Program-made: the position numbers and the translations under genes
Shown here: positions 11,869 to 23,991 of the stretch, piece by piece
Position numbering within the stretch: the stretch's first letter is position 1
Layout of the letters: the number at the start of each line of letters is the position of its first letter
NCBI GenBank assembly: GCA_030068075.1
Contig: CM057826.1
Span: forward strand, 96,089,804 to 96,153,803
Reading direction: 5' to 3'
DNA length: 64,000 nt
From: Paguma larvata
Lineage: Eukaryota > Chordata > Mammalia > Carnivora > Viverridae
Notes under the pieces: model-generated
Database searches by the model: none
Told to the model about the DNA's origin: nothing
What the model saw: the letters and a program-made list of their open reading frames with translations, nothing else

Positions 11869-12169
11869 CATTTTTACAAGAATCCTTGCTGCTTTGGTGG
11901 AGAGGGGGTATCTGATGGCAGGATCCAGCGGCTGTCCACAGTTCATGGTTGACATCCAAAGGCTGAGAAACGTCCAGGTGGAGGTCTACTTGATTTCCAC
12001 TAGTCCTTACCAAATCAGAATTAGATATATTCTGGGGATAAGGGGCATCCTGATGGACACCTGATGGAGTCGATTGGTTGTAAGTGTTAAGTGACATTTG
12101 TACTAAAGCTTCATTAATGAAGAATGAATTTTCATGACACAAACTCTCGGATCGATTAAGTTCCATTAC
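11869..12169 (-). CDS. ARHGEF28: ARHGEF28 in-window exon 20: C-terminal tail
   Basis: A 301-bp exon reading VMELNRSESLCHENSFFINE, then ALVQMS, later LWTAAGSCHQIPPLHQSSKD and SCKN plus one base. The acceptor is 'ttacacag' and the donor AAAATG|gtaatt. In human about 56 more codons follow in this protein; a convincing match for them was not found between 1 and 11868. The exon phase (one base of an Asp-type codon) agrees with the family. Confidence 0.96.
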
Positions 12170-13120
12170 CTGTGTAAGAAAATTTAAAAAAAGTACAATA
12201 ATTTCTCCAGCAATTTGTGCAAGTTTCGTAAAGTATTTAATTCTCATTGTTTCGACCATCAAGATTTTAATCAGAATATTATACCTTTGAATCCCTCCTC
12301 CCAACCCCTTTTAGTGAGCTAGTACCAAAACTTCAATTTGCTGTGTCTAGCATATCCTTAGGAACAAAACAAAAGCAAAAACCAAACAAACAAAAATCTC
12401 ACAGACACGCTACCACTTTCATAGAGAAACCAGATTTTCAATTATGCTAAACAAATTGTTGAAAACATACGCATGGACCCATGAGGTATTGGCAATAAAT
12501 GTAATTCAGCCAACTCGAAACGAGAATCATGCAACACCAACCTTTCTTATCATCTTATCAAGTTTTACAACTTTATGCCCTGTCAGTAAAAAGTATTCAT
12601 GTACACAGAGTGCGGCAAAGTCAATTCCCGGGATGAGGGGCACTGTCAGACATGAATAGAAGGGGTATAAGTGGAATACCATCTTTAGAAAGGTTTTATG
12701 TCCTGCCTAGCCACTAATTAGTATACTCATGTTAACTATTACTAGTGAAACAGGTTTCAATTTTAATATGTAAATGTACGAAACAATAGAGTAACAGAAT
12801 AGTACGGTATACCCTAAATTCGGTACCCAAAGATGCACATTAATAGCTAATTAATCTGCTAAAGGGTGTATCCAAATAAAACTCTGAAGGCCCTGAAGGC
12901 TAGGTCAAGTATAGAAAAGGCGGCACGCTCACAGTGAGCATGTCTTAGGACAAGCCTTGCCATCCTGGAGGACTTGTTTCTGTGTTTCTTTCCTTGGATA
13001 AGGGCATCACAGAGTACAATGATCCCTTGATCCAAACAAGACCTAGGTTTTTCAAATTTCTCTAGTGTGAGTCAAGATTTATAGGCTTGTCTCTCTAAAA
13101 GTTTCTCATTTCTTTTAATA
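12170..13120. other. Intron between exons 19 and 20, unique part
   Basis: AT-rich, no repeat recognised with confidence and no exon. Confidence 0.5.
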
Positions 13121-13322
13121 TTTTTTAAAATGTTTATTCATTTTTGAGAGACAGAGTGTGAGCGGGAGGGATACAGAGAGAGAGGGAGACACAGAATCTG
13201 AAGCAGACCCCACGCTCTGAGCTGTCAGCACACAGCCCAATGCGGGGCTCCAACCCAGGAATCATGAGATCATGACCTGAGCCAAAGTCGGAAGGTTAAC
13301 CGACTGGGACACCCAGGAACCA
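13121..13322 (-). repeat. CanSINE in intron 19-20
   Basis: Left poly-T/A tail, right-hand head (ccgactgggacacccaggaa). Possible diverged target duplication ttctcatttct / ttcctcacttct. It lies 163 bp from the donor of exon 19. Confidence 0.92.
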
Positions 13323-13485
13323 GGTTCCTCACTTCTGCCATCTATATATTAATTCCTTGAGCTCTTATCACCGCGGCAAAAAGGCGGGCATTGGATGGAG
13401 TCAATGTTGCAGGAGTGACCACGACTAAACCTGTCTTTGAGAAGCTGCCTTGCGCCCCAACTCCACAAGCACGGAAGACCCGTAC

Positions 13486-13974
13486 CTCTGTGCTTCCTGA
13501 AGAAAACGCCGCGGGAAGACTGCTCTGCCGACTGTGTTTCCAGCCGCACAGCAGGCTCTGCTGGACCCGCATCCTCTCCCTCTCCCTCTCCACCAGGCGC
13601 TGGCCCTCCCTCAGCCGCTCCAGGTTTTGCTGGTACTCCTGGAGCTGCTGGTCCAGGTCGCCACGGTTCCGCAGCAGCAGCTCCTCCTGCGCCTGGCACT
13701 CCCTCTCGCGCTCCCGCAGCCGGCTCGCCGTGGCCTCCTGCTCCCGCTGCTGCTGGTCGCACCTGCGGTGCCAGCGCCGCTGGTCCTGCTGGAACTGGTA
13801 CTGGAGCTTGTGGATGTCGGCCAGCTCTTCCCGCTGCTTCTCCAGGTGGCGGTACCTCTCCTGGTCCTGAAAGAGCAGGCTCCCTCGCAAAGACGGGCCT
13901 GGGGACAGGGTCTCCTGCTGCTGGAGAACCAGCCTGTGGACCTGGATGTGGCTATCCTGGATGGTCAAGGCTGC
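13486..13974 (-). CDS. ARHGEF28: ARHGEF28 in-window exon 19: Q/R/E-rich coiled coil
   Basis: A 489-bp exon, 163 codons, the longest in the window. It starts AALTIQDSHIQVHRLVLQQQ, then runs through heptad-like Leu spacing in QREELADIHKLQYQFQQDQR, LLLRNRGDLDQQLQEYQQNL and EGQRLVERERERMRVQQSLL. This is the coiled coil of the C-terminal part, in the region reported to bind RNA and partners. It is far more GC-rich than its surroundings, which creates long open frames on the opposite strand. The acceptor is 'ctctgacag', the donor ACAGAG|gtacgg. Confidence 0.97.
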
Positions 13975-16825
13975 CTGTCAGAGCGGGAGAGAGGAAATCA
14001 GTCACGGCTCCCGTGGGCTTGCGCTTTGGGTGGGAACTACCTCTAAGAACAAAAAGCATGACTGGATCATCTCCTCTTAAAGTTTCTGTCCTTTTTCTAA
14101 GTTACCTTCAAAGGTTGACCTTTGCATTCCAGATATGCTTAACCACCTTTCCTAGCAGTACCATTTGGGAATTAATATACAATTAAAAAAAAAAGCACAA
14201 AAGCAATAGTCATCCCTTCTTTTGGAAATGTGGTTTGTTGCTGGCTGTTTGGTAATATGTAAGCAAGTCTTTTGAATAACAATTCAGTACATAAATTCAC
14301 AAGGCTGCATTCCTGCTCTGTGTCTCATTCTCTGAGGTCTCTCCACTCAAATAATTCATGAGAATTTAAGATTCTATATAAACCTGGTAGTATCCTTTGA
14401 GTCCCAAACCAGAAATTACTTAAGCTACATTACATACATGAAAACATGAAAATAAAAGTCAACCGCTTGGAAAGACTTTCGGTAAATAATCCTTTTATAA
14501 TATAATGCCGGAGAACAGCCGTTAATTTCATATTTAGGAGATATGTAAGTGGTAAAGCTATCTCGTTACTGTTATTTCTTTGTATAATAGCTGGAAGGTC
14601 ATACATAAAGTCCAAGCTGAAATTCATTTGTTTAATAGATTGCTAACAGGGGGCTGGAATGATTAAGGGAACATAGATACTCTAAAGCCCAGAGGACATT
14701 ACCAACCAGATTAAAAAAACATTTGGAGTTACGGTATCTGCCTATGAAAAGTTTGGCAGCATCACAGGAAATAATTGCCAAGATTTGGAAGGATTCCACA
14801 ACACCAAAAAAAAGTCTCAGCGAATGCCCTTGGAAGCTTTTAATTTTAAAAGTTCCCATTTAAAGCACAAAGAAGCACAAAAGGGACAAATTGAAAATGG
14901 CCACATACTGGGTATGTATGTGTGTTTTGACTCGTTATGAGAAATTATTACTCTCCTAGGGATAAATTCACATTTTTCTTTCCTAAGAATTTTTAAAACT
15001 TATCCATGTAACAGATGCTGGTAAGATGGGGATTTGACTAGTAGTTCTTTGTTAGATCAACAATTCCCTGTACTTTTGAAGGTTAAAGAACTCAAGTAAA
15101 TTTTAAATTGGTACTGGTCTTGGGATAAGATTCAAAACTGTACTTGCTGAGGCCTTTTGAAATAGAACTCATGTTTTTACATTTGAAAACTTATTTAAAA
15201 ATTCCAAAATTCACATGAATATTTGATTAAGATCTTTGAGAAGTTATTAAAAAGAGAACAATGATTATCATTGAGAATAGGTACTAATTACTTTATCTTT
15301 AAGTATGAAATATTCAGCACATAAATAATAAATCATTCAGGATTCTGCTGACTTGGTTAGAGTAAACTGTAGACTGTAGATTTATTCATTCTAGTAAACT
15401 TCAAGGGCATCGGTATAGCAAAACAAACAAAAGCCCAGTATTTTATATGCCCAAACTACCACCGGAAAAGACAGTCCTCATAAAAAGTTTACACCAGCCC
15501 AGTGAAGTGCTGCCGTGAAGCGTTCTTCATGTTTACTTAGCATTTGAGATGAGACCACTCTCTTCTCTAGCACAGAGGTGGGATGTGAAGATTGGATATT
15601 CATTTTCACATATATCATTGACACTTATATTTAACAAAGAGAACCGCACTTGCTTTTCAAATTTAGGACAATTCCCAATTTGCTCTCTCAACTTTTCTTT
15701 GTCTTCCCCTTTCCACCTTCCCCATACCTTATCTCCCAACTCAGCTCCCCAAATACAGGGATCAAATTTCATTTTCATCTGATTTGAAAATGCTTTTGTA
15801 AAAATTTCAACCATGCATAAGAGATTCGGCTTCCAAAGAGATGAATACTCCATGAATAGAAATCTTTCCGAGCCCGCCTCCTCAGACCAGCTCAAACGCT
15901 GAGGTTGAGAGAATCCATTGTAGAATTTGATCCCTCCCTTCAGTCTAAGGTGGTGTAAAAATCAGGTCATTTAGGTCAGCTTTTCTGAACCTTGAACCCG
16001 CACAGGGCCACATGCAAGGTTGAGAAGAGCGATGACCTGTGAGCATCTTCATGAGGCAACGCAAGCTGGGATACTCCATGTTGTCATCTCCTGAAAGTTA
16101 ATGAACTATACTCAAACTATATCCATTTTCCTGTTAAAATGTAAAAGTAGGAATGTTTGCTTTACATGATAAATCAATGCTGAAAATATCTATCCCAGAC
16201 CACCATGTTTAATGTCAGACACCAAAGATATTCCTGCTAGATATTGAATGAGACCAAGATGCTTGCTATTGCCACAGTTATTTAATACATTCCCAGAAGA
16301 CAAAGTATAAGCCAAGAAAAGCAAGTTGATATAAGTATTGAAGAATAACCATGATATCTTTACTTCAAATTTTCACTTTCTATCTGGAATATTCTAAAGA
16401 ATAGAACTGTTAAAACAAAAACATCTTCCTTTTATCTAAAATAAGATGACTAACAGCATTTTCCCCAAGAAGAGGACACTAATAACTGCAATAGGGACAA
16501 TTCCACCCAATTTCATTCATAAATAGAAAATTTTAATTTATCAGTCCTGGTATGAGGGTAAGAAACTTGCCAGAGTGAGTCAAATCTCTTATGAAGGAAT
16601 ATATAGCTAAGTATAGAAAATGACAAAAGGAGACCATTGCTCTAATACATTCAAATATAATCCAAAATTTTAATTATTAACATAGTGCTACCAGATCAAT
16701 AGATACATAATGAATAAGATATAAAACAAAGAAGTCTTGATTCAGTCAAAGTATATATAAGAAAACATCAAATGTAGTATGACTTCACACTTTTTTTCTG
16801 GTGAAAACTTAAAGTCATACTTAAC
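13975..16825. other. Intron between exons 18 and 19, part 1
   Basis: AT-rich intron. Minus-strand frames at 14430-14859 and 15533-15895 have no recognisable product. No repeat recognised with confidence. Confidence 0.5.
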
Positions 16826-17048
16826 TTTTTTTTTTTTTTTTGAGAGAGAGAGGAGGCACAAGTGAGTGAAGGGCAGAGAGAGAGTCATAAAGGGCAGCAT
16901 GAGAGAGAGAAGTGAGGCTCACACAGGGCTCATGTTTTTACCTAAAACGGGGCTCGTGTTCACCCAATGTGGGAGTCCAACTCTCAAACTGTGAGACCGT
17001 GACCTGAGCTGAAGTCAGATGCTTAATGACTGAGCCACCCTGGCGCCC
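16826..17048 (-). repeat. CanSINE, diverged
   Basis: Poly-T then (ga)-rich, head at the right (tgactgagccaccctggcgc). It contains an internal duplication of 'ggggctcgtgttcaccc'-like wording. Flanked by aactt on both sides. Confidence 0.9.
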
Positions 17049-17372
17049 AACTTTATTTTCTATTAATATTCAACAGGTAAAATATATGAAGTATGAATGG
17101 CTAATAAACCAGTGGGGGGTTTAGTTTTGACAGTAATCAAAGAAATGAAAATTAAGATCATCAGACCCCTTGACCTATTTTTAAACTGTGGAGAAGGAAA
17201 GACAAAGGTGTTGACAGGCTTGATTAGTTGGGTAATACCTATTAAAAAACCTAAAAAAAATAATTCTAGCCATTTACCCTAAAGAAACACTCAGCTATGT
17301 TAAGAGATTAATGTACAAGATTATCTAACAGACTTACTATAGAAGTATAGCTATGAAGAACTGGACAAATTC

Positions 17373-17600
17373 TAGAGCATCTGGGTGGGTCATTTGGGTA
17401 AGCATTGGACTCTTCATTTTGGCTCCGGTCATGCTCTGGCAGTTTGTGAGTTCAAGCCCCGCATGGGGCTCTGCACTGACAGTGTGGAGCCTGCTTGGGA
17501 TTCTCTCTCCTCCCCCCCTTCTCTGCCCTTCCCCTGCTCACCTTGTCTCCCTCTCTCTCTCAAAATAATGAACTTAAAAACTTATAATAATAAAAAGAAT
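17373..17600 (+). repeat. CanSINE with 11-bp target-site duplication
   Basis: Head gcatctgggtgggtcat, body gagttcaagccccgcatggg, CT-rich stretch, A-rich tail. Perfect flanking duplication tggacaaattc at 17362-17372 and 17601-17611. Confidence 0.94.
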
Positions 17601-17611
17601 TGGACAAATTC

Positions 17612-18512
17612 CACAGACTTCAATATTATGCAACCACTAAATATTGTGCTACAGAATAACATCTGAACACATAGCAAGGCACATGTTACAGAAGAGTACG
17701 TGCAAAACTCTTTAAAAACTAGAAGAATATACACCAGTGTAGCAATGGTAATTCTCCCTATAGAATCACAAGCCATTTTATTTACTTACATCCTCAAATT
17801 TTTCTTCAAATTTATGTATGACCTTAACATTGCTTTTATATCACTAAAATGCATTTAATCATAAATTGGGCAACTGGGTGTATTTGGCCTTTCTGGTGAA
17901 TGACCTAAGGGATCATCCAATCCCATAATCCCCAGTGAAAGCACCACCTTTTGTGCCTGTCTTTCCCTGAAAGACAGTGAGCCATTTGATGAAACGTCTC
18001 TGGTTCATCTGCCTCTGTGTGCTCAAGCCCTTAGCATTGTGCCCAGCAGAGAGAGGGCGCTCGATAAATGTTGGGTGGATGAACAAACTAAAGAATGAAG
18101 AAGCACATGAATTATTTAAGGACTCAAAAGGCCTGAGTCCACATGTGGAAGTGAAAAAAGTTTAGGTGTGAATTTAAGTTTTCACCAGAAAATGTGAGGT
18201 CATGCGACACTCGCCTAAGAGTTTCACTGTAAGCTTCAAGCCAGATCACAGTCATCAATATTTTTTAAAGATATGAACTGTTTTATGCTTTCAGAGAAGA
18301 ATGCTATAAAAAGCAGTGGTGTTGCCTTGTGATTACAAAACCAGGTGAAGTTTCGTGCAACTAGTGGAATTACACTTCGGAAATTGGCATTCTTTTAAGA
18401 TCATTGACTACTTCTCATATGCTCTAATTTCTAATGGCTGGGAGTCATCAAATAAAATGAATTGCATTAAGAGGAACAATCACAAGGTCAAAGAATAGAG
18501 CAGCACAGTTAC
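17612..18512. other. Intron between exons 18 and 19, part 2, with L2 3' end
   Basis: At about 18000-18090 the wording gtgtgctcaagcccttagca and gcgctcgataaatgttgg is the 3' end of an L2 element (+). The rest is unique-looking intron. Confidence 0.6.
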
Positions 18513-18560
18513 CTGAAGGCTATATAAGAGCCGGGTTAAATTCTGTATCGCTTGTACAAT
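18513..18560 (-). CDS. ARHGEF28: ARHGEF28 in-window exon 18: helix before the coiled coil
   Basis: A 48-bp exon, 16 codons, reading IVQAIQNLTRLLYSLQ, phase 0 at both ends. The acceptor is 'attttccag' and the donor CAG|gtaact. The segment is a hydrophobic-patterned helix leading into the coiled coil of the next exon and agrees closely with the family. Its symmetric phase means it could be skipped without a frameshift. Confidence 0.95.
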
Positions 18561-20470
18561 CTGGAAAATGAGATGGTAAAAGTCAAATTCTTGAAAAAGC
18601 ATCATTAACCAAAAATAAAGAGAGGATGAGGATGTATTTCATGTATGTATAGCTCACCTCTGACTGTGAAGAACCTGGGAAACTTCTATATTCCACCTAA
18701 AATACGTAAAGAATAAGAAAATGAAATAGCACTACTTTTGAAAACCCACACTTAGTGTTCCAAAATCTATGACCTCAGGTAAATCATTTCACTCCCTCAA
18801 AAGTCTTCTACGGTGACCCTCTTTTCTTGCCAGAAATCAAAGCCTACAGAATTAACCAACCACTCGATGAGAGCCCCACCTGTGCAAACTCTGTATGTGA
18901 GATATGTGGTAACTTTTCACCCAAACATCTCTGTAAACAGCGAGGGATGACAGTAAGGAAGTTCTGTACTCTCTCTGCAAGTGAGGGTATTTACCTTGTG
19001 GACACCACACTGTCAGTTGAGCTCTCTGTACCCAGGGGGAAGCTGGCCCTCGGGCCAGGCTGGCTCCCTGCATTCTGGAAGCCAGATTTGGAAGCTAGAG
19101 AACCTCATGCCTGACTTCTAGCTCTCTGTATCCATATTTAAGATTCACAAGGCGCAAACAGCCAGTGGTTGGGAGAGGAAATCAGACTCAGAGGTGGCCC
19201 AAGGGTGAGCACTTAGCTGGCCTGCTCCAGATCCTACTGTGAGTTCACTGGAACCGTCTGGGATTGCCGTAGTAAACGCACTAACAGCAGAGGCCAAGAG
19301 CAAGGCTGGAGACCATCTGCTCCTGGGGGATGGGTTCTCTGTCTCATTCTTTGTCTCTCTAATGCACACATTAGAGACACATGTAGGCAGTGAGGATTTC
19401 CAGTTTCCAGAATGGAATTGAACAATTGTCTACTTGTTCTTTATGCATCTTCTTTCAATGGATGTAAGCCAACAAGTAGCAGGAGTTCTTATGTGTGTTC
19501 AGTGCTGTATCCGCAAATTTAACAATGATGCCTGGCATCTAATGGACACTCACACTCCATTCAATAAATAACTATTGAGCTCCCGCTATGTACTCCACTC
19601 TTTATGCTCTGGGAGATCATCGGATCTCGCGCCTTCCTAGAGCCTATCTTGTACACTGCTTGCTCTTATCTGAGAAGCTTTAAAGAGAAACCACAAGGAA
19701 CAGTCAGCCGTGGTAATGTTCTCAGGTAACTTTGGACTTGTTCAATTCAATTAGTTCAGACTAGTGAAGCTTTGATGAGATAGCCAGATACTTTTCCTGC
19801 CCCACCCCCCACACTCTTACCGCATACTGGCCATAAACGATTTCATTACCAAGCAGAACCTCTAACACAGAAAGGATAAGGGAGGGAAAAGGACATGAAG
19901 TTTAGAGTCATTAGACCTGGACTCAAGTCCCCTCCACTCCCACAACTGGGCTAATATAAGCCCCCATTCTCTAGTGAGTTCTAGAGTTCTCTCTGCTCTT
20001 GTGGTTCTGTCCTTGCTGCACAGTCCACTGCCTTTGTAATAAGAAAATCGTATGGTATAGAATTTTTATTACTCTATAAAAATTAGAAACATAGAAATGA
20101 GTTGGGTTATGCTACGGGTCGTTACTTATTCCCAAGAACCGCGAAGTTGGAAAGGACAGAAAGGTTCAATGTCGTGTTTTCACAGAGTCAGTCCACCACC
20201 TTGTGGTGAAGGCACAGAGCTGCAGCTGGTGAGTTACACACAGGATGCTTTGCCATCTGCAAGCACCGATTTTTAAATTCTTTTCAAACAATTTTTTTAA
20301 ACCTTACCTCCTCAAGGAAGCTAATTACAACATATCCATCATACACTTTTTTCGTAAGTCTAATTTCAGGTGACCCTGCCCTATTTGTAGTTCATTTTCT
20401 CAAATGCCTTATGAAAATTCTTCCAGATAGGTTCATCCAACGAAGAACCTTCACACCTCGTTTCACTTAC
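18561..20470. other. Intron between exons 17 and 18
   Basis: An L2/MIR-like 3' word lies near 19525-19590 (gatgcctggcatctaatgga, caataaataactattgagct). Open frames at 18827-19114 and 19145-19425 have no recognisable product. Confidence 0.5.
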
Positions 20471-20500
20471 CTGCGACTGACTCATGGAAGGAAAAAAGAC
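20471..20500 (-). CDS. ARHGEF28: ARHGEF28 in-window exon 17: 30-bp microexon
   Basis: A candidate 30-bp exon reading VFFPSMSQSQ, in phase 0 at both ends. The donor CAG|gtaagtg is near-perfect, the acceptor 'cactcctaag' is fair. It corresponds to the recalled human segment ending NFPGSSQSE, but is about three codons shorter. Because it is so short and diverged, the acceptor could be wrong; skipping it would still leave the frame intact. Confidence 0.72.
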
Positions 20501-20652
20501 CTTAGGAGTGGGAGTCACCACAGTGTCCATTCAAGAAATAACTATTCCTAGCTAACCAGCCCTCCTATCCTCCCTCTGGGCCTCTAGGACAAAAGCAGTT
20601 GGAAGCTACAGACTGAAAAGTGAGGTCCACACTGAAAAGGAAGAAAAGTAGG

Positions 20653-20686
20653 AACATTTTAAGAAAAAATAAGTCAGAAAGCTTAC
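20653..20686 (+). repeat. Short direct repeat, copy 1
   Basis: 34 bp starting gaacattttaagaa and ending agaaagctta; matches 21504-21537 at 30 of 34 positions. Confidence 0.7.
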
Positions 20687-21503
20687 AGTCGGTGAAGTAA
20701 AATATTGCATTCCTTTTTTTATTTTGGTCTATGAAGTTCTTTAAAAAGAAAAAAACCTGAATCACAGCCATATTTGCTATGGATTTTAAAAAATCTTTGG
20801 ACTTAAAGTCCCAGTCATATACAATATTTGCAAAAATACGTAATACATAAAGTATTAAAGATACACCATATGTCATTTTTCCACATTAGCACATATTGGT
20901 ACCTGGTAATGTGCCTAATTTGAAATTGGATAAAACTGAAACTCTTGAACCCCAGCCAACCCTGGGGAGGCCACCCAGCACCCCCCAGAATCATATTCTT
21001 ATTCCCTATTTCTGACATCCCAGGCTCATTTGAAGGGAATAGGAAGTTTCATGTGTTTAGTTTTTCAAAGAGTGGTTATAACCTACATGTGAACTATGTC
21101 AAAAAAAAAAGAAGAGGCTAGAACCAGTTTGCCCCAAACAAAAAACGGTGAGTTGATTAGAAGTCTCACCAAAAAAGTAGGTGACAACGTGGGTGGAGAC
21201 AGGAAAACAATCTGAAATGAGAGGAAGGTAAAGAAAGTGCAAGCAGCCACAGTATCTCAAGTCAAAATTCTTTCTGCCCCTTTAGCATCACTTGGTTGCC
21301 TAGAGACCCCGACAGATGCCAGGGGCACCTCTAGGCCAAGAGTTGCTAAGTGTAGCAGGTGGAAAGCTAGAGGTTTGCAGGGCGGAGAGCAGAAGGGAGA
21401 CCAGAAGTAAGAGTGCGAAGACACACAAACATTCGAGTTTTAAAACCGTTTAATAACTTTCCAATCGTTTCTTTGTTTACACCTCTGTGAATAAGAAGAG
21501 CGA
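20687..21503. other. Intron between exons 16 and 17, remainder
   Basis: Lies between the two 34-bp repeats. No exon and no confident repeat; the part near 21290-21400 is more GC-rich. Confidence 0.5.
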
Positions 21504-21537
21504 GAACATTTTAAGAAGATTTAAGTTAGAAAGCTTA
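21504..21537 (+). repeat. Short direct repeat, copy 2
   Basis: Second copy of the 34-bp word, 851 bp from the first. Both lie in the intron between exons 16 and 17. Confidence 0.7.
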
Positions 21538-21667
21538 AATATGAGCACTGAAATTGAGAACAATTCAGAAGAATGCTTTCGTATCACTCACTGCCTCGGA
21601 CAGACCAGGACCTGTGGTAATTTTATTACACAAAGTAACTATTTACTAACAAATCAGTTCACAATAC

Positions 21668-21768
21668 CTTCTCCCCTGCATCAGAGACCGCCAGGTCGGT
21701 TCCTACACCCTGGGTCCCAGGATCCACATCCCAACAGCCGCTTCCTCCTGTCCTTTCTGTGACTAGTG
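21668..21768 (-). CDS. ARHGEF28: ARHGEF28 in-window exon 16: variable linker
   Basis: A 101-bp exon reading SLVTERTGGSGCWDVDPG then TQGVGTDLAVSDAGEK. The last half matches the recalled human words DVDPG, TDLAVSDAGEK almost exactly; the first half is diverged. The acceptor is 'tgcttccag', completing a Ser codon from exon 15, and the donor is GAGAAG|gtattg. It ends on a codon boundary. The overlapping open frames on both strands are shadows. Confidence 0.92.
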
Positions 21769-21889
21769 CTGGAAGCACACCATTGAGACAGAAACAAAAA
21801 GGACATCATCAAACAGCAGCCAGCGCACTGGGTTCTTTTGCACGCAGCTGACACGTATTTCCAAATAAGGAACACAGAATCCCACATAC

Positions 21890-21990
21890 CGCATACTCTC
21901 ATACAAGGTGCTGAAACAGTGCAAAGCACGGTGTCCCTGCCCTCGGGGAGCTTACATGCTAATAGATTCCAAACTGACAAACGGCAGCAA
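21890..21990 (+). repeat. L2/MIR-type remnant
   Basis: The wording caaggtgctgaaacagtgca, tgtccctgccctcggggagc and ttacatgctaatag is the well-known ancient LINE/SINE 3' phrase. Short and diverged. Confidence 0.65.
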
Positions 21991-23905
21991 TTACCACCTA
22001 TCTTTTCATTTTTTTTTTTTTTTCCTCGCAGAGAGGTGTTCACGTGAGGTTGGTGATACCGAGAGGGGTATATTCTACATCTCACTTTCACTTACTAGGA
22101 GGATGAAGCTGCTGGGGAGAAGGAAATTGAAAACAGGCACGGTAGAACAAAAAGCAAGGGCTAGCAGACCAGGTCTAAGGAGACAGCTCGGTGAAAGGCT
22201 CCTCTGTGGCCAGTGCAAGAACAGCAGACCATAAAGAAGGTTTAGAAGGAGTAATCTAACAACAGGAGTGAAACATCTTTCTGAGCAGCGTGAAGATGGC
22301 GAATACTTTATGAGCTCATAGTCCTACAAAAAGGAAGCTGTCCCTATCTCCAAATAACTCTTGAAAAATAATTTCCAAGCGTTTTTTTCTCACAATACTT
22401 GCTTATAATCTAGATTCAGAACAGTTGTAAATACTGCGTCTTTCACCTATGAAACACAGAAACATTTCTAGCCCAGAAATATTGTTAAGTGCCAAACATG
22501 GATTTTGCTCCATCCATTAGGTCTCTGCTGGTACAATTTGATTTCTTTACCCATGTGAACTCAGTTAAAACTTAGCCTATGCTCACCTTACATTGATTTA
22601 AACCAGACTTTCCAAAGCACTTTCACACACACCATTTCATTGGAACTACGGAGGGCCCCATTGAAATATTCACTCTGTGATACTGTTTGTCACACAGTCC
22701 CATCTTGAAACTTTCTTTCTGATAGAAGAAATGCTTTTTTCTCCTTCTCTAAATGCGAATCCCCAGGACCCCGAAGGCCACTTCTATTACAAAAAATTTT
22801 TTGTTTAAGCCGAAACTGCTTCAAATTAAATCAGCTAAAAATTAAGTTCATTTTGCCCAAGCCAGTCACTGTCTTTCCCTTATAGTGGAGGGACATTCTA
22901 ATTTTTCCGCCCCTCAAAAAATGGTTCTGCTACTTGGTGTTATCCTTACTTCTTAGAAATATACCCAAAACATTACCGAAGAATTAGCCATTCCCTCACT
23001 CTCCTTCCTCCCCAACCCCATACGCATGAGGACCATCAATGGGCAAAGAACCTCATGGTGAGTCAAATGATCAGGTCCTCCTGTTCCTTATTTAATTTAA
23101 GGTCTCCAGAATTTTTTAAGGAGTATATTACATTCATCCATCTTATTAGGTATATTGAGGACCAAAAATAGAAGGCCTTGCTTGGTGTATGACCTCAGAT
23201 TGGCATGGGCCTGACTTAGAAGGACCCGGTCCTCAAAGTTAAACAAAGAACTGACCCAGTCAGTTACAGACCCTCATTTAAAAATAGTATTTTGCGCTCA
23301 CCAGCCTTATAAGAGAATCTAAGTCTCATAGCACCATCTTCCAAGCCGGCCTACAACTAAACAGGTCTGTGGGGATATAGGATCCTATCAACTGGCGCCT
23401 GCCTACCTGGATCCTGGTATCAGAGCACTTCCAACAGTCTCTCAATGGTTTTGACAGATGTCAGGGGTGTCCCTGGGCACTTTCCCAAGTCCTGGGAGAT
23501 ACAGGTACAGACAGGGAGAACCTCCATTGCCTGCTCTCGAGGGAGGGAAGGTGTGGCCATGTGCTCTGAGCAGCTGCAGGAGCCACAAGGAGCCTCTCCA
23601 GCTGTCCCTGGGGTGAGGCTGAGAGCAGCAGAGCCCTCCATGTATTTTTAGATGGAACTCCCTCGATGGCATAATGAGTTTTTTCTTCTAAAAGGAAATC
23701 ACCCAAGGCAGAACAACTCCCTTGATGAATCTGGGCTGGGTCAAAATGAAAACCATATGTGCACTTTCTGAAAATAGAAATGCAGGATGGGATAAAGCAA
23801 AATTTGAGGGAGCAATTATCTGTGATTTCAAAAAAGAACAGAAGTTTAAAACGGTACTGCGTCCATGTATCTTGATCAACCATAGGATCTTGATAAAGAA
23901 ATTCA
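21991..23905. other. Intron between exons 15 and 16, unique part
   Basis: No exon accepted. A decoy donor lies at 23405-23406 (see rejected items). A T-run at 22010-22023. Confidence 0.5.
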
Positions 23906-23980
23906 CATGTTGGGATGAACACTGGGTGTTATATGTAAACCAATTTGAAAATAAACTATTATAAAATTAAAAAAAAAAAG
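23906..23980 (+). repeat. Very short LINE-1 3' end insertion
   Basis: About 75 bp: tgttgggatgaacactgggt, then caatttgaaaataaactatt and a poly-A tail, the end of a carnivoran L1 3' UTR. A perfect 11-bp duplication aaagaaattca flanks it (23895-23905 and 23981-23991), showing that it arrived as an extremely 5'-truncated insertion. Confidence 0.93.
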
Positions 23981-23991
23981 AAAGAAATTCA

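Noticed and set aside
13437..14186. 249-codon plus-strand open frame
   Set aside because: It is the antisense shadow of the GC-rich coiled-coil exon; composition alone (Pro/Ala/Gly) explains it.
23407..23438. Candidate ARHGEF28 exon reading CWKCSDTRIQ with donor CAG|gtaggc
   Set aside because: Phase fits and CSD resembles the family, but the acceptor is poor, and 21668-21768 matches the same human segment far better (DVDPG, TDLAVSDAGEK) with clean splice sites.
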